From positions 107,362 through 171,361 of the forward strand of contig UQIE01000002.1 of the NCBI GenBank assembly GCA_900541065.1: DNA of 64,000 nt. The letters run 5' to 3'. Shown here piece after piece: positions 43,335 to 52,206 of the stretch; the first letter of the stretch is position 1; every line of letters begins with the position of its first letter. Under the pieces are notes generated by a model. The model worked only from the letters and a program-made list of their open reading frames with translations. It did not search any database and had not been told where the DNA came from. The position numbers and the translations under genes were made by a program. The DNA is from an uncultured Collinsella sp. (GTDB lineage: Bacteria; Actinomycetota; Coriobacteriia; Coriobacteriales; Coriobacteriaceae).

Positions 43335-44081
43335 ATGCTTGCGGAAGATAGGCTCAATGCGATCGTGTCGATGGTGCAGCAGGCCGGCTCGGTTACCGTG
43401 CCGGAACTTGCCGAGGCCCTGGGCGTGACACCGTCCACCATTCGCCGTGACTTGCAAACGCTCGACCGCGCGCACCGTATCGCCAAGGTGCACGGAGGTG
43501 CGACGAGTCTGGAGCGCGCGCACGTGACGCGCGACTTGACGATCAGCGAGCGCAGCGATCTCCATAACGATGACAAGGAGCGCATCTGTGCTCGTGCCGC
43601 GGCCCTGGTGGAGCCCGATAGCTTTGTGTATATCGATTCGGGCTCAACGACCCTCAAGCTCATCGAGCATCTTCCGCGTCTCGACGGCGTCACCTATGTG
43701 ACCGATTCCGTGCTCCATGCTCAGCACCTTGCTTTGCGCGGCATGCGTACCGTGGTGCTGGGCGGCGAGCTCAAACCCGAGACCGAGGCGCTCGTTGGCC
43801 CCGATGCCTTGGCAACCCTGGACCGCTATAACTTCAACTGCGGCTTTTGGGGATCCAACGGCATCGCCGCCGAGCAAGGTCTCACCACACCGGATATCGA
43901 GGAAGCACAGGTCAAGCGTATCTCGATGCGCCATACCGCCAAACGCTTCGTAATCTCGGACGCCAGTAAATTTGGCATGGTGGCGCCCGTCAAGTTCGCG
44001 GACTTCCGCGACGCAACGATTATTACCGCAGGCGAGGTCCCCGCCAAGTACCGGGCAATGGACAACGTCATCACGGTCTAG
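43335..44081 (+). CDS. DeoR/GlpR-family transcriptional regulator
   Basis: A 248-residue repressor. The N-terminal helix-turn-helix is VTVPELAEALGVTPSTIRRD with the family signature KVHGGAT after it; the C-terminal sugar-phosphate-sensing domain has YIDSGSTTLKLIEHL and GSNGI. It overlaps the oxidoreductase operon and likely controls it through the palindrome at 42180. Confidence 0.9.
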   Translation: MLAEDRLNAIVSMVQQAGSVTVPELAEALGVTPSTIRRDLQTLDRAHRIAKVHGGATSLERAHVTRDLTISERSDLHNDDKERICARAAALVEPDSFVYIDSGSTTLKLIEHLPRLDGVTYVTDSVLHAQHLALRGMRTVVLGGELKPETEALVGPDALATLDRYNFNCGFWGSNGIAAEQGLTTPDIEEAQVKRISMRHTAKRFVISDASKFGMVAPVKFADFRDATIITAGEVPAKYRAMDNVITV

Positions 44082-44104
44082 CAGCAGGGGACGGGCTAAG
44101 GCCA

Positions 44105-44143
44105 AAACCACCGCGAAGGCGCCTGTCCCCATTGTGGTGGTTT
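44105..44143. terminator. Bidirectional terminator between convergent genes
   Basis: AAACCACC (44105-44112) pairs with GGTGGTTT (44136-44143). The right arm overlaps the stop codon of the minus-strand pseudouridine synthase gene. Confidence 0.55.
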
Positions 44144-44801
44144 AGGGCTCCCAGGGGCAGGGGGCTTCGATGTGGATGTGCTCGCCGGTTACGGGATGCG
44201 TGAAGGACACGCTGTGGGCGTGAAGCATGAGGCCACAAGGACGCGGCGTGCCGTACAGGTCGTCGCCAACCAGGGGATGACGCTCGCTCGCCAGATGCAC
44301 ACGGATTTGGTGTTTGCGGCCGGTGAGCAACTCGACATCGATATACGAGCGCGTGGGCAGGCCACGGCGGCTCTTAAGGCGCTTGAGCACCTTCACGCGC
44401 GTCTGCGACGGCTTGCCGCTGGCGCCGACACGCATCTTGCGGCTATCGTGGCGGTCGCGGGCGATCGGCTTGTCGATGAGCTTCTCGTTCCAGTCGATTT
44501 TGCCCTCGGCGAGCGCCAGGTAGTGCTTTTCGAATGCGTGGTCGATAATCATCTGGTCAAAGGCGGGCTGCGTCTGTTTGTCGAGCGAAAACAACACCAC
44601 GCCGGTGGTGTTGCGGTCCAGGCGGTTGAGCGGCTGCATGTCGGTCGCGGCAAAGCCGTCACCCATCGCCAGCAGCAGGTCGCTGGCGTAGTCGGTGAGC
44701 GTGCGCTCGCCGGTGCCGTCGCCGTGGACGATCATGCCGGCGGGCTTGTCGATGGCCATGAGCCAGGCGTCGCAGTAAAGGACTTGAGGTTCTTCGTTCA
44801 C
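44142..44801 (-). CDS. RluA-family RNA pseudouridine synthase
   Basis: A 219-residue enzyme isomerising uridine in rRNA or tRNA. Catalytic Asp62 is in LNRLDRNTTGVVLF, with YLALAEG and LLTGRKHQIRVHL following. There is no N-terminal S4 domain, so it is like the short RluA/TruC-type members; the target base is not known. It starts 15 bp after the U32 peptidase gene on the same strand. Confidence 0.9.
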   Translation of the reverse strand: MNEEPQVLYCDAWLMAIDKPAGMIVHGDGTGERTLTDYASDLLLAMGDGFAATDMQPLNRLDRNTTGVVLFSLDKQTQPAFDQMIIDHAFEKHYLALAEGKIDWNEKLIDKPIARDRHDSRKMRVGASGKPSQTRVKVLKRLKSRRGLPTRSYIDVELLTGRKHQIRVHLASERHPLVGDDLYGTPRPCGLMLHAHSVSFTHPVTGEHIHIEAPCPWEP

Positions 44802-44816
44802 GTGTAAGCCTTTCGG

Positions 44817-47312
44817 TTAGCTGATTCCCACAAACATGCAGCCCGAGGTGGCGCCGCGCAGGCGGGCGGCGGGCTTGCGGCCGGCTTGAGCCGCCTCGAC
44901 GGCGCGACGGACGCGAGCGACGGCACGGGCGATCTCATCGGCCTCGAGCAGGGTTCCGTCGACCATAAGACGGCGCACGCCGGCATCGAGTAACTGTGGA
45001 ACCTGAGGCGTGAGGTCGATGGGGTAGGCGTCGTACAAGCGAGAGCGGCCGTGGATGTCGGTGCGTACGGGCATGACCTTGCCGTCGATATTCTTGAGCG
45101 AGAGCTTGCGGGCACGCAGGCGGCAGTTGGCGCAATCGTGGATGCAGCCGTTGGCAACTTGCAGAATGCAATGCTCGCTTGTCATGACGCGCGGGCGGCC
45201 AAAGACGGTGATGCCCAGAGTCGCGGGCGCGGCGGCGCCGAGCGAGACAATCTCGTCGAGCGTGATCTCGGGCGAGAGCCAAAATGCACCGGCTCCGCGC
45301 CCGGCAAGCGCCTCCATGCAGGGCGTGTTGTGCACCGGCAGGCAAGAGCGAATCTCGGCCGTGGCGCCAACCTGGGCGGCCAGGGCAAGCTCAGAGATGT
45401 TGCCAATAGCGACCGTAGCGCCGGCAACAACCCACGGGTCGACGCGTACGTGGTCGACGGCGCGGCAGACCTCGTCGAGTACGGGCACGATACCCTGGTC
45501 AAATGCATCGGCAGGGGAGAGTCCGACAGCCTCGAGCGCATCGGTGGTCATATAGATGCGCGTTACACCCTCGGCGCGAGCGGCCTCGGCGGCCTCGAGC
45601 GAGGTGGCGGTGGCGCAGATTTGCGGCTCATCGCGGTAGTGCTCGGGCGCGGGGCGGGAATCACTGGTTACAATCGCCGGCAGCTCGAGCGTTTTCGCGC
45701 GCTCCTCGTACGGCGCCAGAATGGCCTCCTCCAATGCTTTACAGGCGGCGGCGCGCACCTTGTGCACGGCGGAGAAGCCCATACCGCAGCCGGCGTCGAG
45801 CGAAACGTCAAAGCTCGCGGCCTCAAAGGGAGAGGAGCCCATGCGCCCGACGTGCTCAACCAGATCGGATGCCTCGACGGCACGGGTCTTGGCGGCCTCG
45901 ACGGTGAAGCCCGTGGCGGTGGCGGTGAGCGCGGGGTTGTCACAGCAGGTGAGTGCGACAGTAAATGGCTCGCCTAGGCGCGCCACGACGGACACGTCAA
46001 CAGCTCGGCGGCGCAGCACATCGCGCTTGAGCGCGGCGCCGGCGGCGTCGATGGCACGCTGACTGCGAATCACGCGGACGCGGCAACCCTCGGGCATGCT
46101 GCGGGGCACGCGGCATTCGATGATGTCGCCCGCGGCGGCATCATCGGCGGCAATGGTGGTCAGGAACTGGTCAAATTCGTCATCGTGGCGAAGCTCCAGC
46201 AGGTCGCCCTTGCCCACGGGCTCAAACAGCTCAATGCGGGCGATGGCGGCGCGGCGACGGCGATCGTCGGACTTGAGCCCGCGCACATCGCGGTTGGCCA
46301 GACGGCTGCCCAGCACCGTGCCCACAATCTGGCCGCGGTTGTTGGAGCGCTCGTAGCTCATCATCTCGTCGCCCGAGGTGCCATTCTGGTAGGCGTGCGT
46401 GAAGTCGCGATTAAAGCAGCGCTTGAGCTGGCGCTGGCGGGTTGCATCCTCATCCTTGGAGGTCGAAACATCGGCCAGCATATCGTCAATCTGGTGACGG
46501 TACACATCGACGATGGAGTACACGTAATCGGGAGCCTTCATGCGGCCCTCGAGCTTGAGCGATGCGGCGCCGGCGTCATACAGACGACGAACAAGCTGCG
46601 ACGTGTTGGTGTCGCGCGGGCACAGCGCGCGCTCGCGACCGGCAGGGGAGAGCGAGCGGCCGCTCTCGTCGATCAGCTCGTAAGGCAGGCGACAGGGCTG
46701 GGCGCACATGCCGCGGTTGGCCGATCGTCCCGCCATGGCAAAGCTCGAAAGCAGGCACAGGCCCGAGTAGCAAAAGCAGATGGCGCCATGGCTAAAGACC
46801 TCAAGGTCCACATCGGGCGCGGCGTCGTGGATGGCGGCGATCTCGTCGATGGAGAGCTCGCGCGAGAGAGTCACGCGGTCGGCGCCCTGCTCACGGCACC
46901 AAAGGGTTCCGCGGTCGTCGTGGATGTTCGCCTGGGTCGAGATATGTGTCTCGATGCCGGGCATGGTGCGCTTGACCTCAAAGAACAGACCCCAGTCCTG
47001 GATAATGAAGGCATCGGCGCCCAGCGTGGAGCAGCGATGGATGAGTTGCAGCGCATCGCCCATCTCGGACTGCTTGATGACGATGTTGACCGTGACGTAG
47101 ACGCGTGACCCGGCTAGATGCGCGGCGCGGCAGGCCTGCTCAAAGGCCTCATCGGTAAAGTTGGTGGCCTTGCGGCGAGCGTTGAAGCTGCCCATGCCGC
47201 AGTAGATGGCGTCTGCCCCCGCGGCGAGTGCGGCGGCAAAGGGCTCGGGCCCTCCGGCGGGCGCCAAAAGCTCGGGTCTGCGGTTGGTGGTTCGACTGGC
47301 GGTTGCGGTCAT
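44817..47312 (-). CDS. Peptidase U32 family protein with DUF3656-type C-terminal region
   Basis: An 831-residue protein starting at 47312 behind GAAAGGCAGG. The N-terminus ELLAPAGGPEPFAAALAAGADAIYCG and the U32 signature EVFSHGAICFCYSGLC (about residues 171-186) are clear, with the family cysteines continuing in GMCAQPCRLPYEL. Long U32 proteins of this kind include RlhA, which is linked to hydroxylation of 23S rRNA C2501; close pairing with a pseudouridine synthase agrees with an RNA-modification role. Protease activity is not established for this subgroup. Confidence 0.88.
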   Translation of the reverse strand: MTATASRTTNRRPELLAPAGGPEPFAAALAAGADAIYCGMGSFNARRKATNFTDEAFEQACRAAHLAGSRVYVTVNIVIKQSEMGDALQLIHRCSTLGADAFIIQDWGLFFEVKRTMPGIETHISTQANIHDDRGTLWCREQGADRVTLSRELSIDEIAAIHDAAPDVDLEVFSHGAICFCYSGLCLLSSFAMAGRSANRGMCAQPCRLPYELIDESGRSLSPAGRERALCPRDTNTSQLVRRLYDAGAASLKLEGRMKAPDYVYSIVDVYRHQIDDMLADVSTSKDEDATRQRQLKRCFNRDFTHAYQNGTSGDEMMSYERSNNRGQIVGTVLGSRLANRDVRGLKSDDRRRRAAIARIELFEPVGKGDLLELRHDDEFDQFLTTIAADDAAAGDIIECRVPRSMPEGCRVRVIRSQRAIDAAGAALKRDVLRRRAVDVSVVARLGEPFTVALTCCDNPALTATATGFTVEAAKTRAVEASDLVEHVGRMGSSPFEAASFDVSLDAGCGMGFSAVHKVRAAACKALEEAILAPYEERAKTLELPAIVTSDSRPAPEHYRDEPQICATATSLEAAEAARAEGVTRIYMTTDALEAVGLSPADAFDQGIVPVLDEVCRAVDHVRVDPWVVAGATVAIGNISELALAAQVGATAEIRSCLPVHNTPCMEALAGRGAGAFWLSPEITLDEIVSLGAAAPATLGITVFGRPRVMTSEHCILQVANGCIHDCANCRLRARKLSLKNIDGKVMPVRTDIHGRSRLYDAYPIDLTPQVPQLLDAGVRRLMVDGTLLEADEIARAVARVRRAVEAAQAGRKPAARLRGATSGCMFVGIS

Positions 47313-47494
47313 ATCCTGCCTTTCAAAATGCTCAGATATTCAAAAGTATAGTGGTGCCGTTGCGGCAGGCGATGCCCGTGCTCCAAGCGGGATAAAGTCT
47401 TCAGCAGCTTGGGCTGGCTGACCCCGTGGAGAACCGTTCAGCGGTTCGGGGAAACCGTTGGGCGATAAAATATTCTCGCAAACTGATAATATTC

Positions 47495-47523
47495 TTGCAT
47501 CGCACGGAAACCTTGAGTACTAT
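47495..47523 (+). promoter_or_regulatory. Probable ridA promoter
   Basis: TTGCAT (47495-47500), 17 bp, TACTAT (47518-47523). The start point would fall at about 47530, right at the foot of the hairpin below. Confidence 0.55.
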
Positions 47524-47531
47524 CCCAATCA

Positions 47532-47579
47532 AGCGCGGTGTTCAGACCGAACTGTGCCTCCCGGTGTGAACACCGCGCT
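47532..47579 (+). promoter_or_regulatory. 13-bp hairpin in the ridA 5' leader
   Basis: AGCGCGGTGTTCA (47532-47544) pairs perfectly with TGAACACCGCGCT (47567-47579) around a 22-nt loop; there is no T-tract. It could stabilise or regulate the transcript or serve as an operator at the start site. The remaining 47313-47494 shows only an imperfect GAACCGTTCAGCGGTTCG hairpin. Confidence 0.55.
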
Positions 47580-47611
47580 CACGCTTTCTAGTTAACCGTA
47601 AGGAGATAAAC

Positions 47612-47989
47612 ATGAGCAAGACCGTCGTGTCTTCCGATAACGCACCCGCAGCCATCGGACCGTATTCCCCCGGTATCCAGACCGGCAACATGGTGTTCCT
47701 GTCCGGCCAGCTGGGCATCGACCCCACAACTGGCAAGATGCCCGAGGGCGTCGAGGCCCAGGCCAAGCAGTCCCTTGCTAACGTCGAGGCCCTGCTGACC
47801 GCTGCCGGCGCCACCTTTGCCGATGTCGTCAAGACCACGGTCTACCTGGCCGACATTGCCGACTTCGCTGCCGTGAACGAGATCTACGCCTCCAAGTTCG
47901 AGGCTCCGTTCCCCGCGCGCAGCGCTTTCCAGGTTGCCGCCCTTCCGGCTGGCGGTCTGGTCGAGATCGAGGTCGTCGCCGCTCTCTAA
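47612..47989 (+). CDS. ridA: RidA family enamine/imine deaminase
   Basis: A 125-residue YjgF/YER057c/UK114 protein that hydrolyses reactive 2-aminoacrylate and related imines to keto acids plus ammonia. APAAIGPYSPGIQ, VFLSGQLGID and the active-site FPARSAFQVAALP are typical. ATG 47612 follows TAAGGAGA. The adjacent purine-degradation genes may be relevant, because one later step of the known pathway (diaminopropionate cleavage) passes through 2-aminoacrylate. Confidence 0.93.
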   Translation: MSKTVVSSDNAPAAIGPYSPGIQTGNMVFLSGQLGIDPTTGKMPEGVEAQAKQSLANVEALLTAAGATFADVVKTTVYLADIADFAAVNEIYASKFEAPFPARSAFQVAALPAGGLVEIEVVAAL

Positions 47990-48018
47990 GGCGTTGGCAA
48001 CAACTAAACATGACATGC

Positions 48019-48058
48019 AAAAAGACCCTGCAGCGCAGTGCGAGCTGCAGGGTCTTTT
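48019..48058 (+). terminator. Intrinsic terminator after ridA
   Basis: AAAAGACCCTGCAGC pairs with GCTGCAGGGTCTTTT; symmetric A and T tracts make it usable in both directions, also for the convergent regulator gene. Confidence 0.92.
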
Positions 48059-48102
48059 GTTAAGTGACGGATCGCTTGTGGAGCCGCGCTCCATTTTGCT
48101 CG

Positions 48103-48759
48103 TTAGCCTTCCTTGCGGACTTTTTGCAGGTAGCGGTAGACGCTGGGCTCCGAGATGCCCAGCGCGGTGGCGGCGCAGGCTACGGCGCCCTTGAGCATGA
48201 ACACTCCGTTGCCGTTGAGGTGGCGAATGACGTCCACGCGGTCGCTTTGACCAAGCGACGCCACATCCAGCCCGCGAGCGCTCAGCAGCTCGGCAATGCT
48301 GCGGTCGATGAGCTCCTGTGTGGACTCCGAAAGGCTTTCGACCTCGATAGAGGCGGGCTCCGTGCGCGTCGGCGCCGCGTCGAAGCACGCCATGAGCTGC
48401 TGTGCCATGGCGTTGATGGAGCGCACGGTCGAGAGGTCGGTGTTGACGCAGAGCATGCCGACGATCTCGTCATTCTCGCGGATAAAGTACGTCGCTGACT
48501 CCAATGTCTTGCCACCGGCACCGCGGCCCTCGTAGCCCGTAATAAACGGCAGGTCGCGATACTTGGCGTCGTGCATGATCTTGAGCGCCAGGTCGGTGGC
48601 GGGACCGCCGACCTTGCGACCGCTCACGATGCCGTTGCGAATATCGACGATGGCGTGGTCGGGATCCGAGAAATCGTGCAGCACGATTTCGCTGTTTTTG
48701 CCGAGTATCTGCTCCAGGAAATCGACCATCGGCAAAAAGCGACGTACGGTCTCGTTCAC
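48103..48759 (-). CDS. YheO-like PAS/helix-turn-helix transcriptional regulator
   Basis: A 218-residue regulator. The start is taken at GTG 48759 because AAGGAG (48766-48771) precedes it and MNETVRRFLPMVDFLEQILG then matches the family; longer starts add unconserved residues. A YheO/PAS sensory domain (EIVLHDFSDPDHAIVDIRNG) leads to a C-terminal HTH_22-type DNA-binding domain (GVFMLKGAVACAATALGISE). It lies divergent to the purine permease operon and probably controls it, with a purine-related ligand as a guess. Confidence 0.85.
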   Translation of the reverse strand: MNETVRRFLPMVDFLEQILGKNSEIVLHDFSDPDHAIVDIRNGIVSGRKVGGPATDLALKIMHDAKYRDLPFITGYEGRGAGGKTLESATYFIRENDEIVGMLCVNTDLSTVRSINAMAQQLMACFDAAPTRTEPASIEVESLSESTQELIDRSIAELLSARGLDVASLGQSDRVDVIRHLNGNGVFMLKGAVACAATALGISEPSVYRYLQKVRKEG

Positions 48760-48992
48760 GGGCAACTCCTTGGGGTGAAATCGGAAATGTTCATAACAAT
48801 TTTTTCTCATGGTAACATGCCATTCCTCATCTCGTATATTCGCAGGTACATTGCGTAATACAGACGAGCGGTAGGAATTCGGCGGTAAGCGGTCGACCAA
48901 AAGAAAAGTTAGATGTTATTTTGACCAGACACTTTCTTGACCTGCGGAAATGCATTGTCTCAGCTCAAGAATAGTCTGATAACAAAAAATTA

Positions 48993-49016
48993 TTATTGAG
49001 AATGAGAATCATCTTT
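48993..49016. promoter_or_regulatory. Fur-box-like sequence upstream of the permease
   Basis: TTATTGAGAATGAGAATCAT resembles iron-regulator (Fur) boxes built on GAGAATGAGAATCAT. It lies in a markedly AT-rich 210-bp interval between the divergent regulator and permease genes, 95 bp before the permease start. It is one site found by eye, so chance is not excluded. Confidence 0.4.
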
Positions 49017-49111
49017 AATACGATATGCAACGAAGGCACAACCTCAACCCCGCACTGCGTCACAATAGAGCGTTAGATGCGAAAACAACTATTTCGAGGA
49101 TTGGTGGTCAA

Positions 49112-50506
49112 ATGACCCAGGAGACGGTTAAGAACGGCACTGAAGCCCTGTTCACTCGTGAAGGCATGCCGCCCGTTAAGGAAATGATCCCGTGTGCCCT
49201 TCAGCACGTACTGGCTTCGTTTGCCGGTATCATCACCCCGGCTGTCATCATGGCCGGCGTCTACGGCTTTAATAGCCAGCAGAGCACCGACATCATCCAG
49301 GTCGCGCTCATTCTTTCGGCAATCGACACGGCCCTTCAGGCCTTCGCTCCCTTCCGTCGCATCGGCGGCGGCCTGCCCATCGTCATGGGCGTTTCGTTCG
49401 CGTTCCTGCCGGCTCTGCAGGCCATGGGTGCCTCGGGCTTTAGCTTTGGTGCACTGCTGGGCGGCGAGATCGTCGGCGGCGCCGTCGCGGTCCTCTTTGG
49501 TCTGGCCTACAGCAAGATCAAGTGGCTGTTCCCGCCCGTCGTGACCGGTACAGTCATCTTCTCCATTGGCGTCTCTCTCTATCCCACGGCCGTCAAGTAC
49601 ATGGCCGGCGGTATGGGTACGCCGCTGTGGGGCACTCCGCAGGCCTGGTGCGTCGCTCTTATCACCTTCGCCGTGGTCTTTGCGCTCGCTAACTTTGGCA
49701 AGGGCACGCTCAAGTTGGGATCCGTGTTCTTTGGCATGATCGTTGGCATGATCGTCTCCATCCCCTTTGGCATGATCGACTTCTCCAGCGTCGCCACCGC
49801 TCAGGTCTTCGCCCTTCCCAAGCTCATGCCCTACGCGCTCGAGTTTGATCCCGAGGTCTGCATTACCCTCGCCGTCGTGTTCCCCATGGTTGCCATCCAG
49901 GTTATCGGTGACGTCTCCGCCGCCTGCCTGGGCTCCATCGACCGTATGCCCACCGAGCGTGAGCTCTCCGGCGCTATCGTGTCCCAGGGCCTCACTTCTA
50001 TGGTCGGCGGCCTGCTGGGCGGTCTTCCCACCAGCGCCCTTGGCCAGAACGTGGGTATCATCTGCTCTAACAAGGTCGTCAACAAGTGGGTCTTTGTGAT
50101 CATCGCGGCCGTCTTTGCCATCGCCGGTCTGTTCCCGCAGCTCTCTGCCGTCCTTTCCGCTATCCCGCAGCCCGTCATCGGCGGCGCGACCGTCGGCGTC
50201 TTTGGCACCATCACCATGAACGGCGTGCGCATGTTCACCCGCGAGGGCCTCACGCAGCGCACTACCACCATCGTCGGCACCTCCGTCGTCTTTGGCCTGG
50301 GTATCTGGATGGCCAGCGGTTGCCTTGCCGGCGAGGGTATGCCTGTCTGGGTGTCCACCGTCATCGGCTCCAATGCCGTGACCCCCACCGCCATCATGGC
50401 CATTGTCCTTAACCTGATCCTTCCGCAGACGCCGGTCGTGGCTCAGCACATCGATGCCGCCAAGGATGCCGCCGTGGATCTGGTCTTGCCCGAGAGCAAG
50501 AAGTAA
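49112..50506 (+). CDS. NCS2 family purine/urate permease
   Basis: A 464-residue membrane transporter of the nucleobase:cation symporter-2 (uracil/xanthine permease) family. ATG 49112 (MTQETVKNG) is taken as start. LQHVLASFAGIITPAVIMA is the first helix and FPMVAIQVIGDVSAACLG with GLLGGLPTSALGQNVGI carries the substrate-binding Glu/Gln region and the NCS2 signature. Context with SsnA, YgfK and XdhD-type genes points to xanthine, guanine or urate uptake. Confidence 0.9.
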   Translation: MTQETVKNGTEALFTREGMPPVKEMIPCALQHVLASFAGIITPAVIMAGVYGFNSQQSTDIIQVALILSAIDTALQAFAPFRRIGGGLPIVMGVSFAFLPALQAMGASGFSFGALLGGEIVGGAVAVLFGLAYSKIKWLFPPVVTGTVIFSIGVSLYPTAVKYMAGGMGTPLWGTPQAWCVALITFAVVFALANFGKGTLKLGSVFFGMIVGMIVSIPFGMIDFSSVATAQVFALPKLMPYALEFDPEVCITLAVVFPMVAIQVIGDVSAACLGSIDRMPTERELSGAIVSQGLTSMVGGLLGGLPTSALGQNVGIICSNKVVNKWVFVIIAAVFAIAGLFPQLSAVLSAIPQPVIGGATVGVFGTITMNGVRMFTREGLTQRTTTIVGTSVVFGLGIWMASGCLAGEGMPVWVSTVIGSNAVTPTAIMAIVLNLILPQTPVVAQHIDAAKDAAVDLVLPESKK

Positions 50507-50523
50507 CCAATTCGGTGCTATTC

Positions 50524-50685
50524 GCCGGCGGACGCATCGCCTCGTCCGCCGGCGCCATGCGGCGCCAAGCCGCACTTCAAAGGGCTTGTCCCTTTGGTGA
50601 AGCGTTGACGGGAGAGGGCCCGTTTCCGGTGTAGGCCGGCGCTTCGCACTTCCGCCATGTCAGAGGTGTCAAACCCCGCCTCTGA
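50524..50685. other. Intergenic hairpins between permease and ssnA
   Basis: Three inverted repeats lie here: CGCCGGCGGAC with GTCCGCCGGCG (50524-50555), AAAGGG with CCCTTT (about 50578-50600), and TCAGAGG with CCTCTGA (50660-50685). None has a clear T-tract. They may tune expression or mark mRNA processing within the cluster. No gene is seen in 50507-50702. Confidence 0.5.
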
Positions 50686-50702
50686 TGTTGAAGGGAGCAT
50701 TT

Positions 50703-52058
50703 ATGCTTCTGGTCGCTAACGGTTCCGTCTTTACCCGCAACGCTCAGACTCCGTTCATTCCCAACGGTGCGGTCGCCATTGACGGAGATACGATCGTCGA
50801 AGTGGGCCCCGAGCGCGAGCTCAAGGCCAAGTACCCGGATGCCGAGTACGTCGACGCCCAGGGCAACCTCATCATGCCCGGACTTATCAACTGCCACACC
50901 CACATCTACTCGGGTCTGGCCCGCGGCCTTGCCATTAAGGGCTGCAACCCCACCAACTTCCTGGAGAATCTTGAGCAGCAGTGGTGGAAGATCGACGACA
51001 ACCTGACGCTCGACGGCACCAAGGCCAGCGCCTATGCCACGATTCTGGATTCCATCCGCGACGGCGTCACCACGATCTTCGATCACCATGCGAGCTTCTG
51101 CGAGATTCCGGGCAGCCTCTTTACCATTAAGGACGCCGCTCAGGAGCTGGGCATGCGTTCGTGCCTGTGCTACGAGGTTTCCGACCGCCGTGGTCAGGAA
51201 AAGTGCGACCAGGCTATTGCCGAGAACGCCGAGTTTGCCCAGTGGGCCGCCAAGGAGCGTCGCGATAACGATAACCACATGATCGCCGCCATGTTTGGCG
51301 GACATGCCACCTTTACGCTGTCGGACGAGACCATGGACAAGATGGCCGAGGCCAACAACGGCCTGACCGGCTTCCACATCCACGTGTGCGAGGGCATGAA
51401 CGATGTGTGGGACTCCCGCCTCAACCGCGGCGGCATCAGCCCCGTCGAGCGCCTGCTGCAGCACAACCTGCTCGGTCCCGACACCATGCTCGGCCACTGC
51501 ATCCATGTGACGCCCGCCGAGATGGATATCGTCAAGGAGTCCGGCACCTGGCTGGTCAACAACCCCGAATCCAATATGGGAAACGCCGTGGGCTGCGCCC
51601 CCGTGCTCGAGTTCTTCCGCCGCGGCATCCCCGTGTGCATGGGCACCGACGCCTACACCCACGATATGCTCGAGAGTCTCAAGGTTTTCCTGATCATTCA
51701 GCGCCACAACGCCGCTATGCCCAACGTGGGCTGGTGCGAGGCCATGACGATGCTGTTCGAGAACAACGCCAAGATGGCGAGCAAGTACTTCGATCGCAAG
51801 CTCGGTGTGCTTGAGCCCGGCGCTGCCGCCGACGTCATCGTAATGGACTACAAGCCCTTTACGCCGCTGAGCGAGGAGAACGTCGACGGCCACATGCTCT
51901 TTGGCATGATGGGCAAAAACTGCCGCACCACCATCATCAACGGCCGCGTCCTGTACAAGGATCGCGAGTTTGTCGGTATCGATGAGGACAAGATCAACGC
52001 GTGGACCATGGCTGAGTCCAAGAAGCTCTGGAGCACGCTCAACGATCGCGCCTACTAA
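50703..52058 (+). CDS. ssnA: SsnA-type amidohydrolase
   Basis: A 451-residue metal-dependent amidohydrolase. ATG 50703 follows AAGGGAG. Metal ligands are visible in NCHTHIYSG, GFHIHVCEG, LGHCIHVTP and GTDAYTHD. It matches SsnA, named in E. coli next to ygfK and xdhD and part of the purine/urate-degradation cluster known from gut anaerobes. The reaction is presumably hydrolysis or deamination of a purine-derived ring; the exact substrate is not shown by sequence. Confidence 0.88.
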   Translation: MLLVANGSVFTRNAQTPFIPNGAVAIDGDTIVEVGPERELKAKYPDAEYVDAQGNLIMPGLINCHTHIYSGLARGLAIKGCNPTNFLENLEQQWWKIDDNLTLDGTKASAYATILDSIRDGVTTIFDHHASFCEIPGSLFTIKDAAQELGMRSCLCYEVSDRRGQEKCDQAIAENAEFAQWAAKERRDNDNHMIAAMFGGHATFTLSDETMDKMAEANNGLTGFHIHVCEGMNDVWDSRLNRGGISPVERLLQHNLLGPDTMLGHCIHVTPAEMDIVKESGTWLVNNPESNMGNAVGCAPVLEFFRRGIPVCMGTDAYTHDMLESLKVFLIIQRHNAAMPNVGWCEAMTMLFENNAKMASKYFDRKLGVLEPGAAADVIVMDYKPFTPLSEENVDGHMLFGMMGKNCRTTIINGRVLYKDREFVGIDEDKINAWTMAESKKLWSTLNDRAY

Positions 52059-52206
52059 TTACAAGTAGATTCACGCGCGCCGAATGTTTCGCCGCATCCG
52101 ACGCGCGTATAGGCGACCTCCGCGGGGTCGCCGGCGCTGTGCTAGCGCTACACCGTATTTGCGCCCGCCGCGCGGTCTCGCCGGGCGTTACAGAGAGGAG
52201 CTCATT

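Noticed and set aside
41823..43565. A 580-codon minus-strand frame opposite the oxidoreductase gene
   Set aside because: It overlaps the rplX terminator and two well-supported plus-strand genes and shows no recognisable domain.
45051..47108. Plus-strand frames opposite the U32 peptidase gene
   Set aside because: Codon-bias shadows of a well-supported 831-residue minus-strand protein.
52084..52206. An N-terminal extension of YgfK
   Set aside because: The upstream in-frame stretch is Arg-rich with no ribosome site and crosses intergenic hairpins; GAGAGGAG before ATG 52207 defines the start.
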